Made by a program: the position numbers and the translations under genes. A stretch of 64,000 nucleotides of DNA from NCBI GenBank assembly GCA_021794015.1, contig JAJYRQ010000009.1, positions 34,693 through 98,692 of the forward strand, given 5' to 3'. The notes beneath the pieces are model-generated. The model saw nothing but the letters and a program-made list of their open reading frames with translations, made no database searches and was not told where the DNA came from. Source of the stretch: Deltaproteobacteria bacterium. GTDB taxonomy: Bacteria > Desulfobacterota > Binatia > Binatales > Binataceae. The first letter of the stretch is position 1. Each line of letters starts with the position of its first letter. Of the stretch, positions 18,599-26,725 are shown in pieces.

Positions 18599-19936
18599 GT
18601 GAGCACGGCGGGCCAACTGCGCCGCGGCGGCCAAGCGGCTGTCTTGGCCGGCACTTTCTTGAGCGCGGCGCTTTTCGGCGGCTTGGGCGCGCCGGTTGCG
18701 CGCGCCGGGCCGAGGCGCCCGCAAGTGGCCCTGGTCGCCGTGAAAGGCCCGATAACTCCGCCGCTGGCTGATTTCATCCATGGCGCGCTCGACCGGGCGG
18801 CCAGGGAGCATCTGGATGCGGTCCTGCTTACGGTTGACACCCCGGGCGGTCTGCTGGCCTCGGCGCGCCGGATCGTCGAGGACCTGCTGAACGCTCCGCT
18901 GCCCGTAATCGCCTATGTGGCGCCTTCCGGCGCCAGCGCCGCCTCGGCCGGGACGTTCATCGTCGAGGCGGCTAATATCGCGGCGATGGCGCCCGGCACT
19001 ACCATCGGCGCGGCCCATCCCGTCGAGATTGGCGGCGAGCTCAAGGGCGCGATCGCAACCAAGATGGAAAACTTCACCGCCTCGCTGGCCAAGAGCATCG
19101 CCCGCGCGCGCGGCCGCAACGAGCAATGGATCGAAAAGGCGGTGCGCAAGAGCGCGGCCATCGACGAGCAGCAGGCGCTCAACCTGCGGGTAATTGACCT
19201 GGTAGCGCCCGACCAGGCCGCGCTCCTGACCCTGGTCTCTGGACGCGTGGTCAAGGTCGGCACGCGCCCGGTGCGCCTTGCGCTTGGAGGCGCGGCGGTC
19301 GTTCCCTACCGGATGAGCGTGGCCGAGCGGTTTCTCGACGCGCTTGCCAACCCCGACCTGGTCTACCTGCTGATGGCTGCGGGCGTGCTCGGGCTCTATT
19401 TTGAGCTGGCGCATCCGGGGGTTTTTCTTCCCGGCGTGGTCGGTGCGACCTGTCTTTTGCTGGCGCTGGCCTCGTTCGAGGTGCTGCCGGTCAGTCTGGC
19501 CGGAGCGTTGCTGGTGATTCTGGGGCTGGTGCTCATCGGCTCGGAGGCGTTTGTCACGAGTTACGGCGTTCTGGGCTTGGGCGGCGTGGTGGCCTTTTCG
19601 CTCGGCTCGCTCATCCTGATTGACCGCAGCGAGAGCGACCTGGGCGTGAGCTGGTCGCTGGTCTGGCCGATGGCCTCGGCGATGGCCGCGCTGGTGGTTT
19701 CGGTGGCCTACGTGGCCTTCGGTGTGAGGCGGCGTCCGGCGCGCACCGGGCGCGAGGGGCTGGTCGGCCAGCTTGCCGAAGTTCACGCGACGATCGCGCC
19801 GGACCGACCGGGCTGGGTACTTGTCCACGGGGAGCGCTGGCGGGCGCGCTGCGGCGAATTTGTCGAGCCTGGGGAGCAGGTCCGGGTGATAGGGGTCACG
19901 GGGCTGGAACTCGAAGTACGGCCGGAGCGCGCCTAG
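18599..19936 (+). CDS. NfeD-family membrane-bound ClpP-class serine protease
   Basis: Long-form NfeD (NfeD1b). After a signal or anchor sequence (about 15-40) comes a ClpP-like periplasmic protease domain with [20 protein letters not shown] and [18 protein letters not shown], which supplies the catalytic serine; the partner lysine is likely in GAIATKMEN. Four membrane segments follow (about 240-380) and a C-terminal OB-fold NfeD domain ([20 protein letters not shown]). The start is taken as GTG 18599, in frame with the signal peptide. A slipin gene follows at 34 bases; NfeD-slipin pairs are a known conserved operon in which the protease cleaves the stomatin homologue. Confidence 0.93.
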   Translation: MSTAGQLRRGGQAAVLAGTFLSAALFGGLGAPVARAGPRRPQVALVAVKGPITPPLADFIHGALDRAAREHLDAVLLTVDTPGGLLASARRIVEDLLNAPLPVIAYVAPSGASAASAGTFIVEAANIAAMAPGTTIGAAHPVEIGGELKGAIATKMENFTASLAKSIARARGRNEQWIEKAVRKSAAIDEQQALNLRVIDLVAPDQAALLTLVSGRVVKVGTRPVRLALGGAAVVPYRMSVAERFLDALANPDLVYLLMAAGVLGLYFELAHPGVFLPGVVGATCLLLALASFEVLPVSLAGALLVILGLVLIGSEAFVTSYGVLGLGGVVAFSLGSLILIDRSESDLGVSWSLVWPMASAMAALVVSVAYVAFGVRRRPARTGREGLVGQLAEVHATIAPDRPGWVLVHGERWRARCGEFVEPGEQVRVIGVTGLELEVRPERA

Positions 19937-19970
19937 GCGGGCGCCGCTTCTTGGGCCGGGGAGGGGAGCC

Positions 19971-20777
19971 GTGGAAACTGTTTTCATCGTGATCGTGGTG
20001 GTCGCCGCGCTTTTCCTGGTCAGCGGGCTTAAGATTCTCAACGAGTACGAGCGCGCGGTAATCTTCCGCCTCGGCCGGCTGGTGCCGTACCGGGGTCCCG
20101 GCCTGATTTTCGTCAACCCGCTAATCGAGAAGTCGGTGCGTGTCGACCTGCGCACCATCACGCTCGACATCCCGCCGCAGGACGTAATCACCCGCGACAA
20201 CGTCTCGGTCAAGGTAAGCGCGGTGCTCTACTTCCGGGTGATCGACCCGTCGCGCGCGGTGACCGAGGTCGCCAACTACCTTTTTGCCACGACGCAACTG
20301 GCGCAAACCACCGTGCGCTCGGTAGGCGGCCAGAGCGAACTTGACGAACTGCTCGGCCAGCGCGAGAAGCTTAATACGCGTATCCAGGAGATCATCGACA
20401 CCCAGACCGAGCCTTGGGGAATCAAGGTGACCCTGGTCGAGCTGAAGAACATCGACCTGCCCCAAGACATGCAGCGCGCGATCGCGGCGCAGGCCGAGGC
20501 CGAACGCGAGCGGCGCGCCAAGGTAATCGCCGCCGAGGCCGAGTACCAGGCGGCCGAGAAGCTGGCCGCAGCGGCCGAGATCATGAGCCACAACCCGATA
20601 ACGCTGCAGCTTCGCTACTTGCAGACCCTGGCCGAGATCGCCGTCGAGCACAACTCAACCACCGTTTTCCCGGTCCCGATCGACATGCTGCGCCCGTTCT
20701 TCCAGGTCGCCGCCAAGGAACCGAACGCGCCACATCCGACAAACCCGACCGACCCGGCCGCGGCGCACAAGAGCTAA
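19971..20777 (+). CDS. Slipin (stomatin/prohibitin/SPFH family) protein
   Basis: Single N-terminal membrane segment ([18 protein letters not shown]) followed by the SPFH domain: [53 protein letters not shown], and a C-terminal Ala/Glu-rich oligomerisation helix ([20 protein letters not shown]). 268 residues. GTG start with a strong GGGGAGGGGA ribosome-binding site. It follows the NfeD protease, its usual partner; together they are thought to organise membrane microdomains and handle damaged membrane proteins. Confidence 0.95.
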   Translation: METVFIVIVVVAALFLVSGLKILNEYERAVIFRLGRLVPYRGPGLIFVNPLIEKSVRVDLRTITLDIPPQDVITRDNVSVKVSAVLYFRVIDPSRAVTEVANYLFATTQLAQTTVRSVGGQSELDELLGQREKLNTRIQEIIDTQTEPWGIKVTLVELKNIDLPQDMQRAIAAQAEAERERRAKVIAAEAEYQAAEKLAAAAEIMSHNPITLQLRYLQTLAEIAVEHNSTTVFPVPIDMLRPFFQVAAKEPNAPHPTNPTDPAAAHKS

Positions 20778-20817
20778 GTCCGACCCGCAGCGCCTTCAGA
20801 CCGGGGTTGCCACTGTT

Positions 20818-21405
20818 ATGGGCAAACTGATTCTGGTGCGCCACGCCGAGAGCGTGGGCAACCGCACGCGACGCTTTACGATGGACGGCGGCTCGCCGCT
20901 TACCGAGCTGGGACGCGAGCAGGCGCGGCAGGCGGCCGCGCTCATCCGCGCGCGTTTTAAGCCGGAGCTGCTGGTAAGCAGCCCCTACCGGCGCGCGCTT
21001 GAGACCGCGGCGATCATCGGGCGCGAGATCGCCTATGCCAGGCCGCCGCTGGTCGTGGTCGAGCTCTGCGAGCGCGACTTCGGCCAGCTCAAGGGCAGAC
21101 CGTACGACGCGGTCCACGACGACCCGGCCTTCCGCTCGGCGGTCGAGCCGCTCTGGAAGCCGCCCGGCGGAGAAAGCCTGGAAGAGGTGCGCCTTAGGAC
21201 AGCTCCGGCGCTGGAGAAACTTGCGCGCGACTTTCCCGATATCGAGGTCGTGGTGGTGAGCCACGGCGGCGTGATGACCGCGCTTTGCGCCCATCTCAAC
21301 GGCGGCTGGGAGGGCGTCACGGTACCCGAGAACTGCGCCGTGCTGCTGGTGGAAAATTTCCAGGGACGCCTGTCGGCACCGACGCCTGTGGCGCCGCTCA
21401 AATAA
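20818..21405 (+). CDS. Histidine phosphatase family protein (phosphoglycerate mutase-like)
   Basis: The catalytic RHG-type motif is at the N-terminus (LILVRHAESVGN, nucleophilic His8), with the second histidine in VVVVSHGGVMTALCAHLNGG; SSPYRRALETAAIIG and CERDFGQLKGRPYDAVHDD supply the remaining phosphate pocket and acid residues. 195 residues, the usual size of dPGM-like phosphatases such as CobC or broad-specificity PhoE. Substrate cannot be assigned. Last gene of the plus-strand run that begins with mrp, 40 bases after the slipin gene. Confidence 0.88.
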   Translation: MGKLILVRHAESVGNRTRRFTMDGGSPLTELGREQARQAAALIRARFKPELLVSSPYRRALETAAIIGREIAYARPPLVVVELCERDFGQLKGRPYDAVHDDPAFRSAVEPLWKPPGGESLEEVRLRTAPALEKLARDFPDIEVVVVSHGGVMTALCAHLNGGWEGVTVPENCAVLLVENFQGRLSAPTPVAPLK

Positions 21406-21905
21406 GCGGGACGTGAGCGGCTTGCGCATCATCCGGAGCGCAGCGCGTCGCGCGCCCCGTCTGCGTGCGGACTTGCCTGCGCCGCGCCCGGCGCGACCAG
21501 CAGGCACGCACAGCCAGGCGCGGCCAGGAGGGGGCCCGCGGTGCAAGCCGCGCACTCTGCCGTAGCGCGAGAAGCGAGAACGGGGCAGGGATAAGAAAAA
21601 AGGCCTCTCACCCGGCGCTTCGCACCGCCCTTGTATGTTGTCGGCGAGTGCGCCAGGAGATTTGAGGAATGGGCGCGCCAGCTCCGCTCCCCTCGCCTCG
21701 CCCGCGCCGGACATGCGCTTTTCCTGCCCCTTGCCCGCGCCAGTGGGAGAGAGCCTGCCCTGAGCCTGTCGAAGGGGCAAGCGGCGTGGCGGTTGCGCTC
21801 TCCTGCGCAACCGCCGTGACGCGCGGGTGAGGGTGCAGGCCTACGGCATCGGCACCCCCCATCCTTTCCCGGCGGGGAGAGGGACGTAAGCGCGCCGCCG
21901 GCGCC
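21406..21905. other. Intergenic region between convergent genes, with degraded repeats
   Basis: About 500 bases between the converging phosphatase and recO genes. It contains CTGCCCTGAGCCTGTCGAAGG (21751-21777 region), a sequence seen as a dispersed intergenic repeat in many bacteria and in a diverged form here near 59811-59834, and relics such as CGGGTGAGGGTG and CCCGGCGGGGAGAGGGA that resemble the repeat family at 25570-26369. No convincing gene. Confidence 0.5.
21788..21815. repeat. Perfect 11-bp palindrome between convergent genes
   Basis: GGCGGTTGCGC (21788-21798) and GCGCAACCGCC (21805-21815) form a perfect 11-bp hairpin with a six-base loop. It lies between convergent genes but lacks a T tract on either side, so it could be an intrinsic-like bidirectional terminator or a REP-type palindrome. 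Confidence 0.55.
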
Positions 21906-22667
21906 TCACAATGTGTCTGCCAGCACCGTGGCCAGGAACAAGGCGCTGCGCGGCGGCCGGCCGAGCAGCGAGGCGATGAACCTTTCCAGCGCCGCCTGAC
22001 CGTCGCTGGGCGCCGCGTCGGCGGCGCCAACCTCGGCCAGCGGGTGGGCGGCAAGAGCGCTCAAGGCTTGCGCGCTCGCCGCGCCAAGGCGCAGGCCGCT
22101 TACATTGGAGCGGGCAAGGCAGTTGGGGCAGAGAACCCCTCCCATCGACTCGACGAAGAAGACCGCGCCTTCGCCCGGCGCCGCGTGGCATCGCCGGCAG
22201 CTTGCGAAATCGAGTTGGTAGCCGGCCCAGGCGAGCAGCCGAAGTTCGAAAACCTGGCGCAGGCCGGCCCCGGCCGGCCCGCGGTCGACTACGGTCAGGC
22301 TTTCCGTCAGCAGATGGTAACAGCCGGCGGCCTCGGCATGCTCCGGGGTGAAAGCTTCGGCCAACTCAAGCATGTAGCATCCCAGGGCGAACTTGGTCAG
22401 CTCGTCAAAGGGGCCGTAACTTGGCAGGCCGGCGGCCTCGGCGCGGGTGAGGAAGACCAACTCGCTGCTTGGGCGGCGCCGAAAGTAGACCAGCGCGTGG
22501 GTGAACGGCTCGAGCCGGCGCTCGAAGCGGCGCAGCGAGGTCCTGATCCCCTTGGCAATTCCGGTCAGCCGTCCGGCGGTTTGCGTGAGCAGGGTGACGA
22601 TCCGGTCCGCCTCGCCGTAGGCGCGGGCGCGCAGCACTACGGCTGGGCTGCTTTCCTCAGCGGGCAT
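21906..22667 (-). CDS. recO: DNA repair protein RecO
   Basis: Recombination mediator that loads RecA on SSB-coated DNA with RecR. N-terminal OB fold carries VVLRARAYGEADRIVTLLTQ and GRLTGIAKGIRTSLRRF; the helical part contains ELAEAFTPEHAEAAGCYHLL; the zinc site is C-x2-C ... C-x2-C in DFASCRRCHAAPGEG and GGVLCPNCLARSN. 253 residues, normal. RecR, its partner, is encoded at 50888-51517. The gene follows the RavA-like ATPase by 21 bases, so both are probably one transcript. Confidence 0.95.
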   Translation of the reverse strand: MPAEESSPAVVLRARAYGEADRIVTLLTQTAGRLTGIAKGIRTSLRRFERRLEPFTHALVYFRRRPSSELVFLTRAEAAGLPSYGPFDELTKFALGCYMLELAEAFTPEHAEAAGCYHLLTESLTVVDRGPAGAGLRQVFELRLLAWAGYQLDFASCRRCHAAPGEGAVFFVESMGGVLCPNCLARSNVSGLRLGAASAQALSALAAHPLAEVGAADAAPSDGQAALERFIASLLGRPPRSALFLATVLADTL

Positions 22668-22688
22668 TGCTTTATCGTTCGGCTGCGC

Positions 22689-23834
22689 TCAGAGCCGCTT
22701 GAGCATCTGCTGCTGGATGGCGGCGGCCTGCTCGCGCATCGCGCGCACCTGGGCGAGGCCGTCCGGGTTTTCGGCCGCCTCGCGCACGAGCGCGTCGAAG
22801 CGGGCCATGATTTGGCGCAGCTTGGTATGGGCCTCGACCAGGGCGCGGTCTTTGAGTGTTTGGTCCGCCCAGGCGCGCGCTGCGTAGTCGGCGAGTTCCT
22901 GGCTCTCGATTAGCAGAGCGCGGGCCTCGTCCTCGTGGCGGCGGACGATTGCGCGCAGGGTCTGGCGGACCCGTTCCCGTTCGCCCGGGTCCTTCCAGAG
23001 CGCGTGTTCGAGGAAGCAGAGATCGTCGTCGGCGGCGCTGAGCCGTCCGGACAAAAGCGCATGGGCGCGCACGATTGCCAGGCAGTTGCGCCAGCGCCGG
23101 TCGGAGACGGTGAGCCCGAGCTTTTTCAGCTCGCGCCGCATCCGGGCGACCACCGCCAGCGCTGCGCCGGGCACTTCGACGGTTGCGGCCAGCGCGCAAA
23201 GCGTCTGAAACTCGGCAAAGGTCAGCGCCGTCCGGCTTTCGCTGCGGGGCCCCTCGAGCATCTTGAGAAAGCGGAACTCCTCCTCGATGTAGTCAACGAC
23301 GAAACGCAGCATGAAGCGGTCGTAGAGCGCCACCAGTTCGTCTTCCTCGGGCAGTTCGTTGGAGGCCGCAAACAGCGCGACCAGCGGCACCGCCAGCCGG
23401 TGGCGGCCGTTAAAGAAGATACGCTCGTTGATGATCGCCAGAAGGGCGTTGAGAATCGAGGAGTTGGCCTTGAAGATTTCGTCGAGAAAGGCGATGTGCG
23501 CCTCGGGCAGCTTGCCGGTCGTCACGCGCCGGTAGTCGTCTTCCTCGAGTCCTTTCAGACTGACCGCGCCGAAAAGCTCCTCAGGCGTGGTGAACTTGGT
23601 GAGCAGCCACTGGAAGTAGACGGCGCCTTCGACCCGGCGGCACAGCTCGTCGGCCAGCATCGACTTGGCCGTGCCGGGCGGCCCGATGATGAGCACGTGG
23701 CTGGCCGACAGCAGCGCGCAAAGTGCGCCGTCGATAAGCTCGGCTCGCTCGAGGAAGAGCCGGTTCATCTCCTCGCGAATCGCCACGAGCTTGCGCTTGG
23801 CGCTTTCGACGACGGCCGGTGGGAAGGCTGACAC
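22689..23834 (-). CDS. MoxR-family AAA+ ATPase, RavA-like
   Basis: AAA+ chaperone-type ATPase. Walker A is IIGPPGTAKSMLADELCRR, Walker B IAFLDEIFKANSSILNALLA, with sensor region FAASNELPEEDELVALYDRF; this arrangement is typical of the RavA branch of MoxR. The C-terminal 110 residues are helical with coiled-coil character (QTLRAIVRRHEDEARALLIE). 381 residues, shorter than E. coli RavA. MoxR ATPases usually sit beside a VWA-domain partner; none is next to this gene (neighbours are recO and an enoyl-CoA hydratase), so its partner must be elsewhere or absent. Confidence 0.88.
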   Translation of the reverse strand: MSAFPPAVVESAKRKLVAIREEMNRLFLERAELIDGALCALLSASHVLIIGPPGTAKSMLADELCRRVEGAVYFQWLLTKFTTPEELFGAVSLKGLEEDDYRRVTTGKLPEAHIAFLDEIFKANSSILNALLAIINERIFFNGRHRLAVPLVALFAASNELPEEDELVALYDRFMLRFVVDYIEEEFRFLKMLEGPRSESRTALTFAEFQTLCALAATVEVPGAALAVVARMRRELKKLGLTVSDRRWRNCLAIVRAHALLSGRLSAADDDLCFLEHALWKDPGERERVRQTLRAIVRRHEDEARALLIESQELADYAARAWADQTLKDRALVEAHTKLRQIMARFDALVREAAENPDGLAQVRAMREQAAAIQQQMLKRL

Positions 23835-23983
23835 GGTTGGTCCGCGGGGAGGTTTATCAGGCTGTCGAAGTCAAAGCAAGCGTGCAGGCACGCATCGTCT
23901 TTTTCAGGTCCGCGCGCAAGCTGCCCCGATGACCCGGCCGCCTCGCCAACGTTTACAGGGCTTTGCCGCCAAGCGGCGAGATC

Positions 23984-24796
23984 TCACCGCTTGGCCGGCG
24001 GCCGGGCCGAGGCAAAGGCCGGCGCGCGCTTCTCCTTGAGCGCCTCGATTCCCTCGGCGATGTCGTTGCCCAGAAAGCCGAGCATCTCAAAGGCCAGCGA
24101 GGCGTCGAAGGCGGGGGCGGTGAGATGCAGCCAGTTGTTAAGCGCACGCTTGGTCAGCCTGAGCGCCCACTGCGGCATCTGGGCAAGCTTGCGCGCGGTT
24201 TCCATCGCCCGGGCCAGCACCTGGTCGGCCGGCACGCAGAGGCTCACCAGCCCGATCCGCTCGGCCTCGCGCCCGTCGAGGAAGTCGCAGGTGAGCAGGT
24301 AGTACTTGGCCTTGGCCATCCCGCACAAAAGCGGCCATACGATAACCGCATGGTCTCCGGCCGCTACGCCGAGCCTGAGATGGCCGTCGGTCAGGCGAAC
24401 GTTCTCGGCGATAATCGAGATATCCGCCATCAGGGCGACGGCGAGCCCGGCGCCGACGGCCACGCCGTTTATCGCCGAGATGACGGGCTTCTCGAGATTG
24501 ATCATGTTGTAGACGAGATCGCCGGCCTCCTTGAGCGTGCGCTCGACGGCAGCCGGATTGCCGCGCGTGCGTTCGATCATGCCGAGGTCGCCGCCGGCCG
24601 AGAAGGCGCGGCCCGCGCCGGTAATCACGACCACGTTGGTTTCGGGGTCTTCGCCGACATCTTTCCAAACTTCGCTTAGTTCCTTGTGGAGCGGCTCGTG
24701 CGCGGCGTTGAGCAGCTCGGGCCGGTTGATGGTTATCAGCAGGATGCCCGGCTCGGGCCGCTCGAAAAGAAGATGCTTGTAGCGCTCGTAGCTCAT
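23984..24796 (-). CDS. Enoyl-CoA hydratase/isomerase family protein
   Basis: Crotonase-fold enzyme acting on acyl-CoA. Start at ATG 24796 ([20 protein letters not shown]); the frame is open far upstream, but that extension translates repeat DNA and has no homology. Oxyanion-hole segments are [20 protein letters not shown] and [20 protein letters not shown]. The first catalytic Glu of classical hydratases is not obvious in the [20 protein letters not shown] segment, where Asp appears instead, so hydratase activity is uncertain and isomerase or another crotonase reaction is possible. 270 residues. No beta-oxidation neighbours. Confidence 0.88.
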   Translation of the reverse strand: MSYERYKHLLFERPEPGILLITINRPELLNAAHEPLHKELSEVWKDVGEDPETNVVVITGAGRAFSAGGDLGMIERTRGNPAAVERTLKEAGDLVYNMINLEKPVISAINGVAVGAGLAVALMADISIIAENVRLTDGHLRLGVAAGDHAVIVWPLLCGMAKAKYYLLTCDFLDGREAERIGLVSLCVPADQVLARAMETARKLAQMPQWALRLTKRALNNWLHLTAPAFDASLAFEMLGFLGNDIAEGIEALKEKRAPAFASARPPAKR

Positions 24797-25357
24797 GGAT
24801 TGCCTCCCGCGATGCCGAAGTTGTTGGCAAGATGATCGCGCGCCTTGCCGCACGCCGCAAGCCGCCATCGCAGCCGCTGCGCCCTTCGCCCCACGCCGCC
24901 CATGCCGCGCCTCGCCTTGCTGCTCAGCCTTGCGCGGGAAGAAGCGCCGCGCTGTGGCCCAATCGGCATCGCGCTCATGGGCGACAAACGCACATTGACT
25001 GACTGGTGAAACGGGGGAAAAGATCGAGGCGCGCGTTACGAAACACCTGAGCGAAGCCGAAGGTAGCGCGCGGGGTCCTTCACTTCGTTCAGGATGACAG
25101 AAGAGTTGCGACCCTCGGTTCAGGATGTCGCGACGCTCGACGAAGCCCGAAAACACTTCAAGAAAGCGCTTGCGCTGGTGTCCGAACCCGACCAGGTTCT
25201 GGCGAGCGAATCCAACCCATAACAACTAACAGCGCGGCGAATTGCTCGATGGTGGGGCCGGCCTCGGGAATAATCGACCGCAGTGTGCTGCATCCGCTTT
25301 CTTTGGCGGCGGTAGGAGCTCGGCCGGCGCTCCAGGTTTCTCGGTTTTAACCGCGCG
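24797..25357. other. Non-coding region before the repeat island
   Basis: About 560 bases upstream of the enoyl-CoA hydratase. It includes one dispersed repeat (25047-25100, listed). A 42-codon plus-strand frame, 25094-25222 (MTEELRPSVQDVATLDEARK...), begins inside that repeat; its helical look (HFKKALALVSEPDQVL) is mildly protein-like, but there is no other support. Nothing else recognised. Confidence 0.4.
25047..25100 (+). repeat. Dispersed intergenic repeat with inverted halves
   Basis: CTGAGCGAAGCCGAAGG at the left and CCTTCACTTCGTTCAGGATG at the right are imperfect inverted copies. The right half ends in GGATGACAG as in the copies near 3920-3970 and 4336-4440. In the minus-strand frame upstream of the enoyl-CoA hydratase it reads CHPERSEGPRALPSAS, the well-known spurious peptide of this repeat class. 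Confidence 0.65.
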
Positions 25358-25578
25358 CAAGGCGCCACGCCTCTGGTTCCCTCGCCCCCACCGGGGGATG
25401 GCAAGGCGCCGCGCCTCTGGTTCCCTCGCCCCGACCGGGAGATGGCAAGGCGCCGCGCCTCTGGTTCCCTCGCCCTCACCGGGAGATGGCAAGGCGCCGC
25501 GCCTCTGGTTCCCCTCGCCCTCACCGGGAGACGGCAAGGCGCCACGCCTCTGGTTCCCTCGCCCCCACCGGGGGCGAG
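25358..25578. repeat. 44-bp tandem repeat, about five units
   Basis: Units begin CAAGGCGCC(G/A)CGCCTCTGG and continue TTCCCTCGCCC followed by a CACCGGGRGAYGG-like end. Unit starts are 25358, 25402, 25446, 25490 and 25535: four of 44-45 bp plus a fifth that runs into the inverted repeat at 25570. Units differ at only a few positions, so expansion is recent. There are no spacers between units, so it is not a CRISPR array. A further single unit lies at about 26310-26340. Confidence 0.9.
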
Positions 25579-25595
25579 GGCTAGGGTGAGGGGGG
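25570..25595 (+). repeat. Left 26-bp inverted repeat flanking the DUF559 gene
   Basis: GGGGGCGAGGGCTAGGG followed by TGAGGGGGG, ending immediately before the ATG at 25596. Its inverted counterpart at 25950-25975 matches at 24 of 26 positions. A third, direct copy lies at 26345-26369. Confidence 0.85.
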
Positions 25596-25964
25596 ATGAC
25601 TTCAAAGCGAAGCCACCTTGTAATCTCGCGTGCTCGCCAGTTGCGCCACGATGAAACCGCGGCCGAAAGGTTTTTGTGGAGCCGCCTGCGCCGTAGGCAG
25701 CTCGAAGGGGTCAGTTTCCGCCGCCAGCATCCGCTCGGGGGATTGGTGGTTGATTTCTGTGCGCCCCAGGAAAAGCTGGTCATCGAACTGGATGGTGGGC
25801 AGCATAATGAAGCGGAAAATCGGCGTGCGGACGAGCAGCGTACCGGGTTACTGGCTAGGCGCGGCTACCGCGTTATACGTTTCTGGAACCACGACGTACT
25901 ACAGAACCCGGAAGGAGTGCTGCTGGTGATTCGTGGGGCGTTAAGTCGTCCCCCCTCTCCCTAA
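25596..25964 (+). CDS. DUF559 domain protein, Vsr-like endonuclease fold
   Basis: The 122-residue protein shows the DUF559 core: ARQLRHDETAAERFLWSRLR, GVSFRRQHPLGGLVVDFCAP, EKLVIELDGGQHNEAENRRA, RRGYRVIRFWNHDVLQNPEG. The D-x(n)-E-x-D-G-x-Q-H pattern matches the Vsr/very-short-patch-repair and restriction-endonuclease-like superfamily, which suggests DNA cleavage, although no activity is established for the family. The start codon abuts the left 26-bp inverted repeat and the TAA stop (25962-25964) lies inside the right one, so gene and repeats form one unit. Confidence 0.9.
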   Translation: MTSKRSHLVISRARQLRHDETAAERFLWSRLRRRQLEGVSFRRQHPLGGLVVDFCAPQEKLVIELDGGQHNEAENRRADEQRTGLLARRGYRVIRFWNHDVLQNPEGVLLVIRGALSRPPSP

Positions 25965-25975
25965 CCCTCGCCCCC
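25950..25975 (-). repeat. Right 26-bp inverted repeat flanking the DUF559 gene
   Basis: CCCCCCTCTCCCTAACCC followed by TCGCCCCC, the reverse complement of the left copy at 24 of 26 positions. It contains the stop codon of the DUF559 gene. Confidence 0.85.
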
Positions 25976-26162
25976 CGAGGGGCGAGGGGACCAGAAGGGG
26001 CTCGCGGCTTTGCCGAGGCGAGGTGACGGGAGAAAGGGATTTTGTCTTTGTCGCGGCAGGAGAACCGGAGAAGGGGCTCTTCGCCGCCGAGGGGCGAGGG
26101 GACCAGAAGGGGCTCGCGGCTTTGCCGAGGCGAGGTGACGGGAGAAAGGGATTTTGTCTTTG
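25975..26162. repeat. 76-bp direct duplication
   Basis: Positions 25975-26050 and 26087-26162 appear identical over 76 bases, both beginning CCGAGGGGCGAGGGGACC and ending ATTTTGTCTTTG, with 36 unrelated bases between them. It starts where the right DUF559 inverted repeat ends. Long exact identity means a recent duplication. Confidence 0.9.
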
Positions 26163-26344
26163 CCGAGCGGCAGAGCCCGCAGAAGAAGCCTTCGCCTTTG
26201 CCGGGGGGGGACCGGGAGCTGTGGGTGCCGGCAGCGGGGACATGGGGCGGATCTCTCACTCCCTTGCTCAGGGGGGCTTTCTGTTCCCCTCGCCCCCACC
26301 GGGGGATGGCAAGGCGCCACGCCTCTGGTTCCCTCGCCCCCCAA

Positions 26345-26369
26345 GGGGCGAGGGCTAGGGTGAGGGGGG
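26345..26369 (+). repeat. Third copy of the DUF559-flanking repeat
   Basis: GGGGCGAGGGCTAGGGTG plus AGGGGGG, the same orientation as the left repeat and identical to it over 25 bases; preceded, as there, by a 44-bp unit (about 26310-26340). Here no DUF559 gene follows, so this looks like an empty or gene-less member of the same element family. Confidence 0.8.
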
Positions 26370-26725
26370 AACGGTTCCGAAGCGGAACCGCCAGGTGACC
26401 TTGCGTGTGGAGGTTCGAGGCGACCCGATAGACGTCGTCGGCCCTGCTGCAGAGTTCTGTGAATCATCCTCGAGTCAGCCGTTCGCGGGTGATCCAAGCG
26501 ATCAAGTTTCTCAATCGGCCCAATGGGGCGCGGTCAGATCGGTGAGTTGCGGCGGGCCTACAGGGAGTTCCAGTGCCGGGGTGATGTGGATGCGCTGTTG
26601 GCTGCGGTCGAGGATCTCGGCCGGTGTTTCGGCGACCCGCAGCGCGAGGCTGCAGTGCGTCGGGCGCGCCCGCCTATCGGACGCCAGGAGCTGCGGCTTG
26701 TCGGCTTCGACTTGGTGTCGGGCGG
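26370..26725. other. Region between repeat island and glucokinase
   Basis: A plus-strand frame at 26523-26729 (68 codons: MGRGQIGELRRAYREFQCRG, then DVDALLAAVEDLGRCFGD, ending RQELRLVGFDLVSGG) looks protein-like and overlaps the 3' end of glk by four bases on the opposite strand. I do not recognise the family. It has in-frame stops shortly upstream and may be a gene remnant. Nothing else is visible. Confidence 0.35.

Noticed and set aside
15730..18840. 1036-residue minus-strand open frame
   Set aside because: It is antisense to mrp, the ferredoxin, coaBC and the UDG gene, all with clear motifs; its His/Arg/Gly-rich composition is the usual artefact of GC-rich DNA.
24797..25225. N-terminal extension of the enoyl-CoA hydratase
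   Set aside because: The extension translates dispersed repeat DNA (CHPERSEG) and lacks conservation; the true start is ATG 24796.
25358..25578. Possible CRISPR array
   Set aside because: Units are contiguous with no unique spacers and no cas genes nearby.
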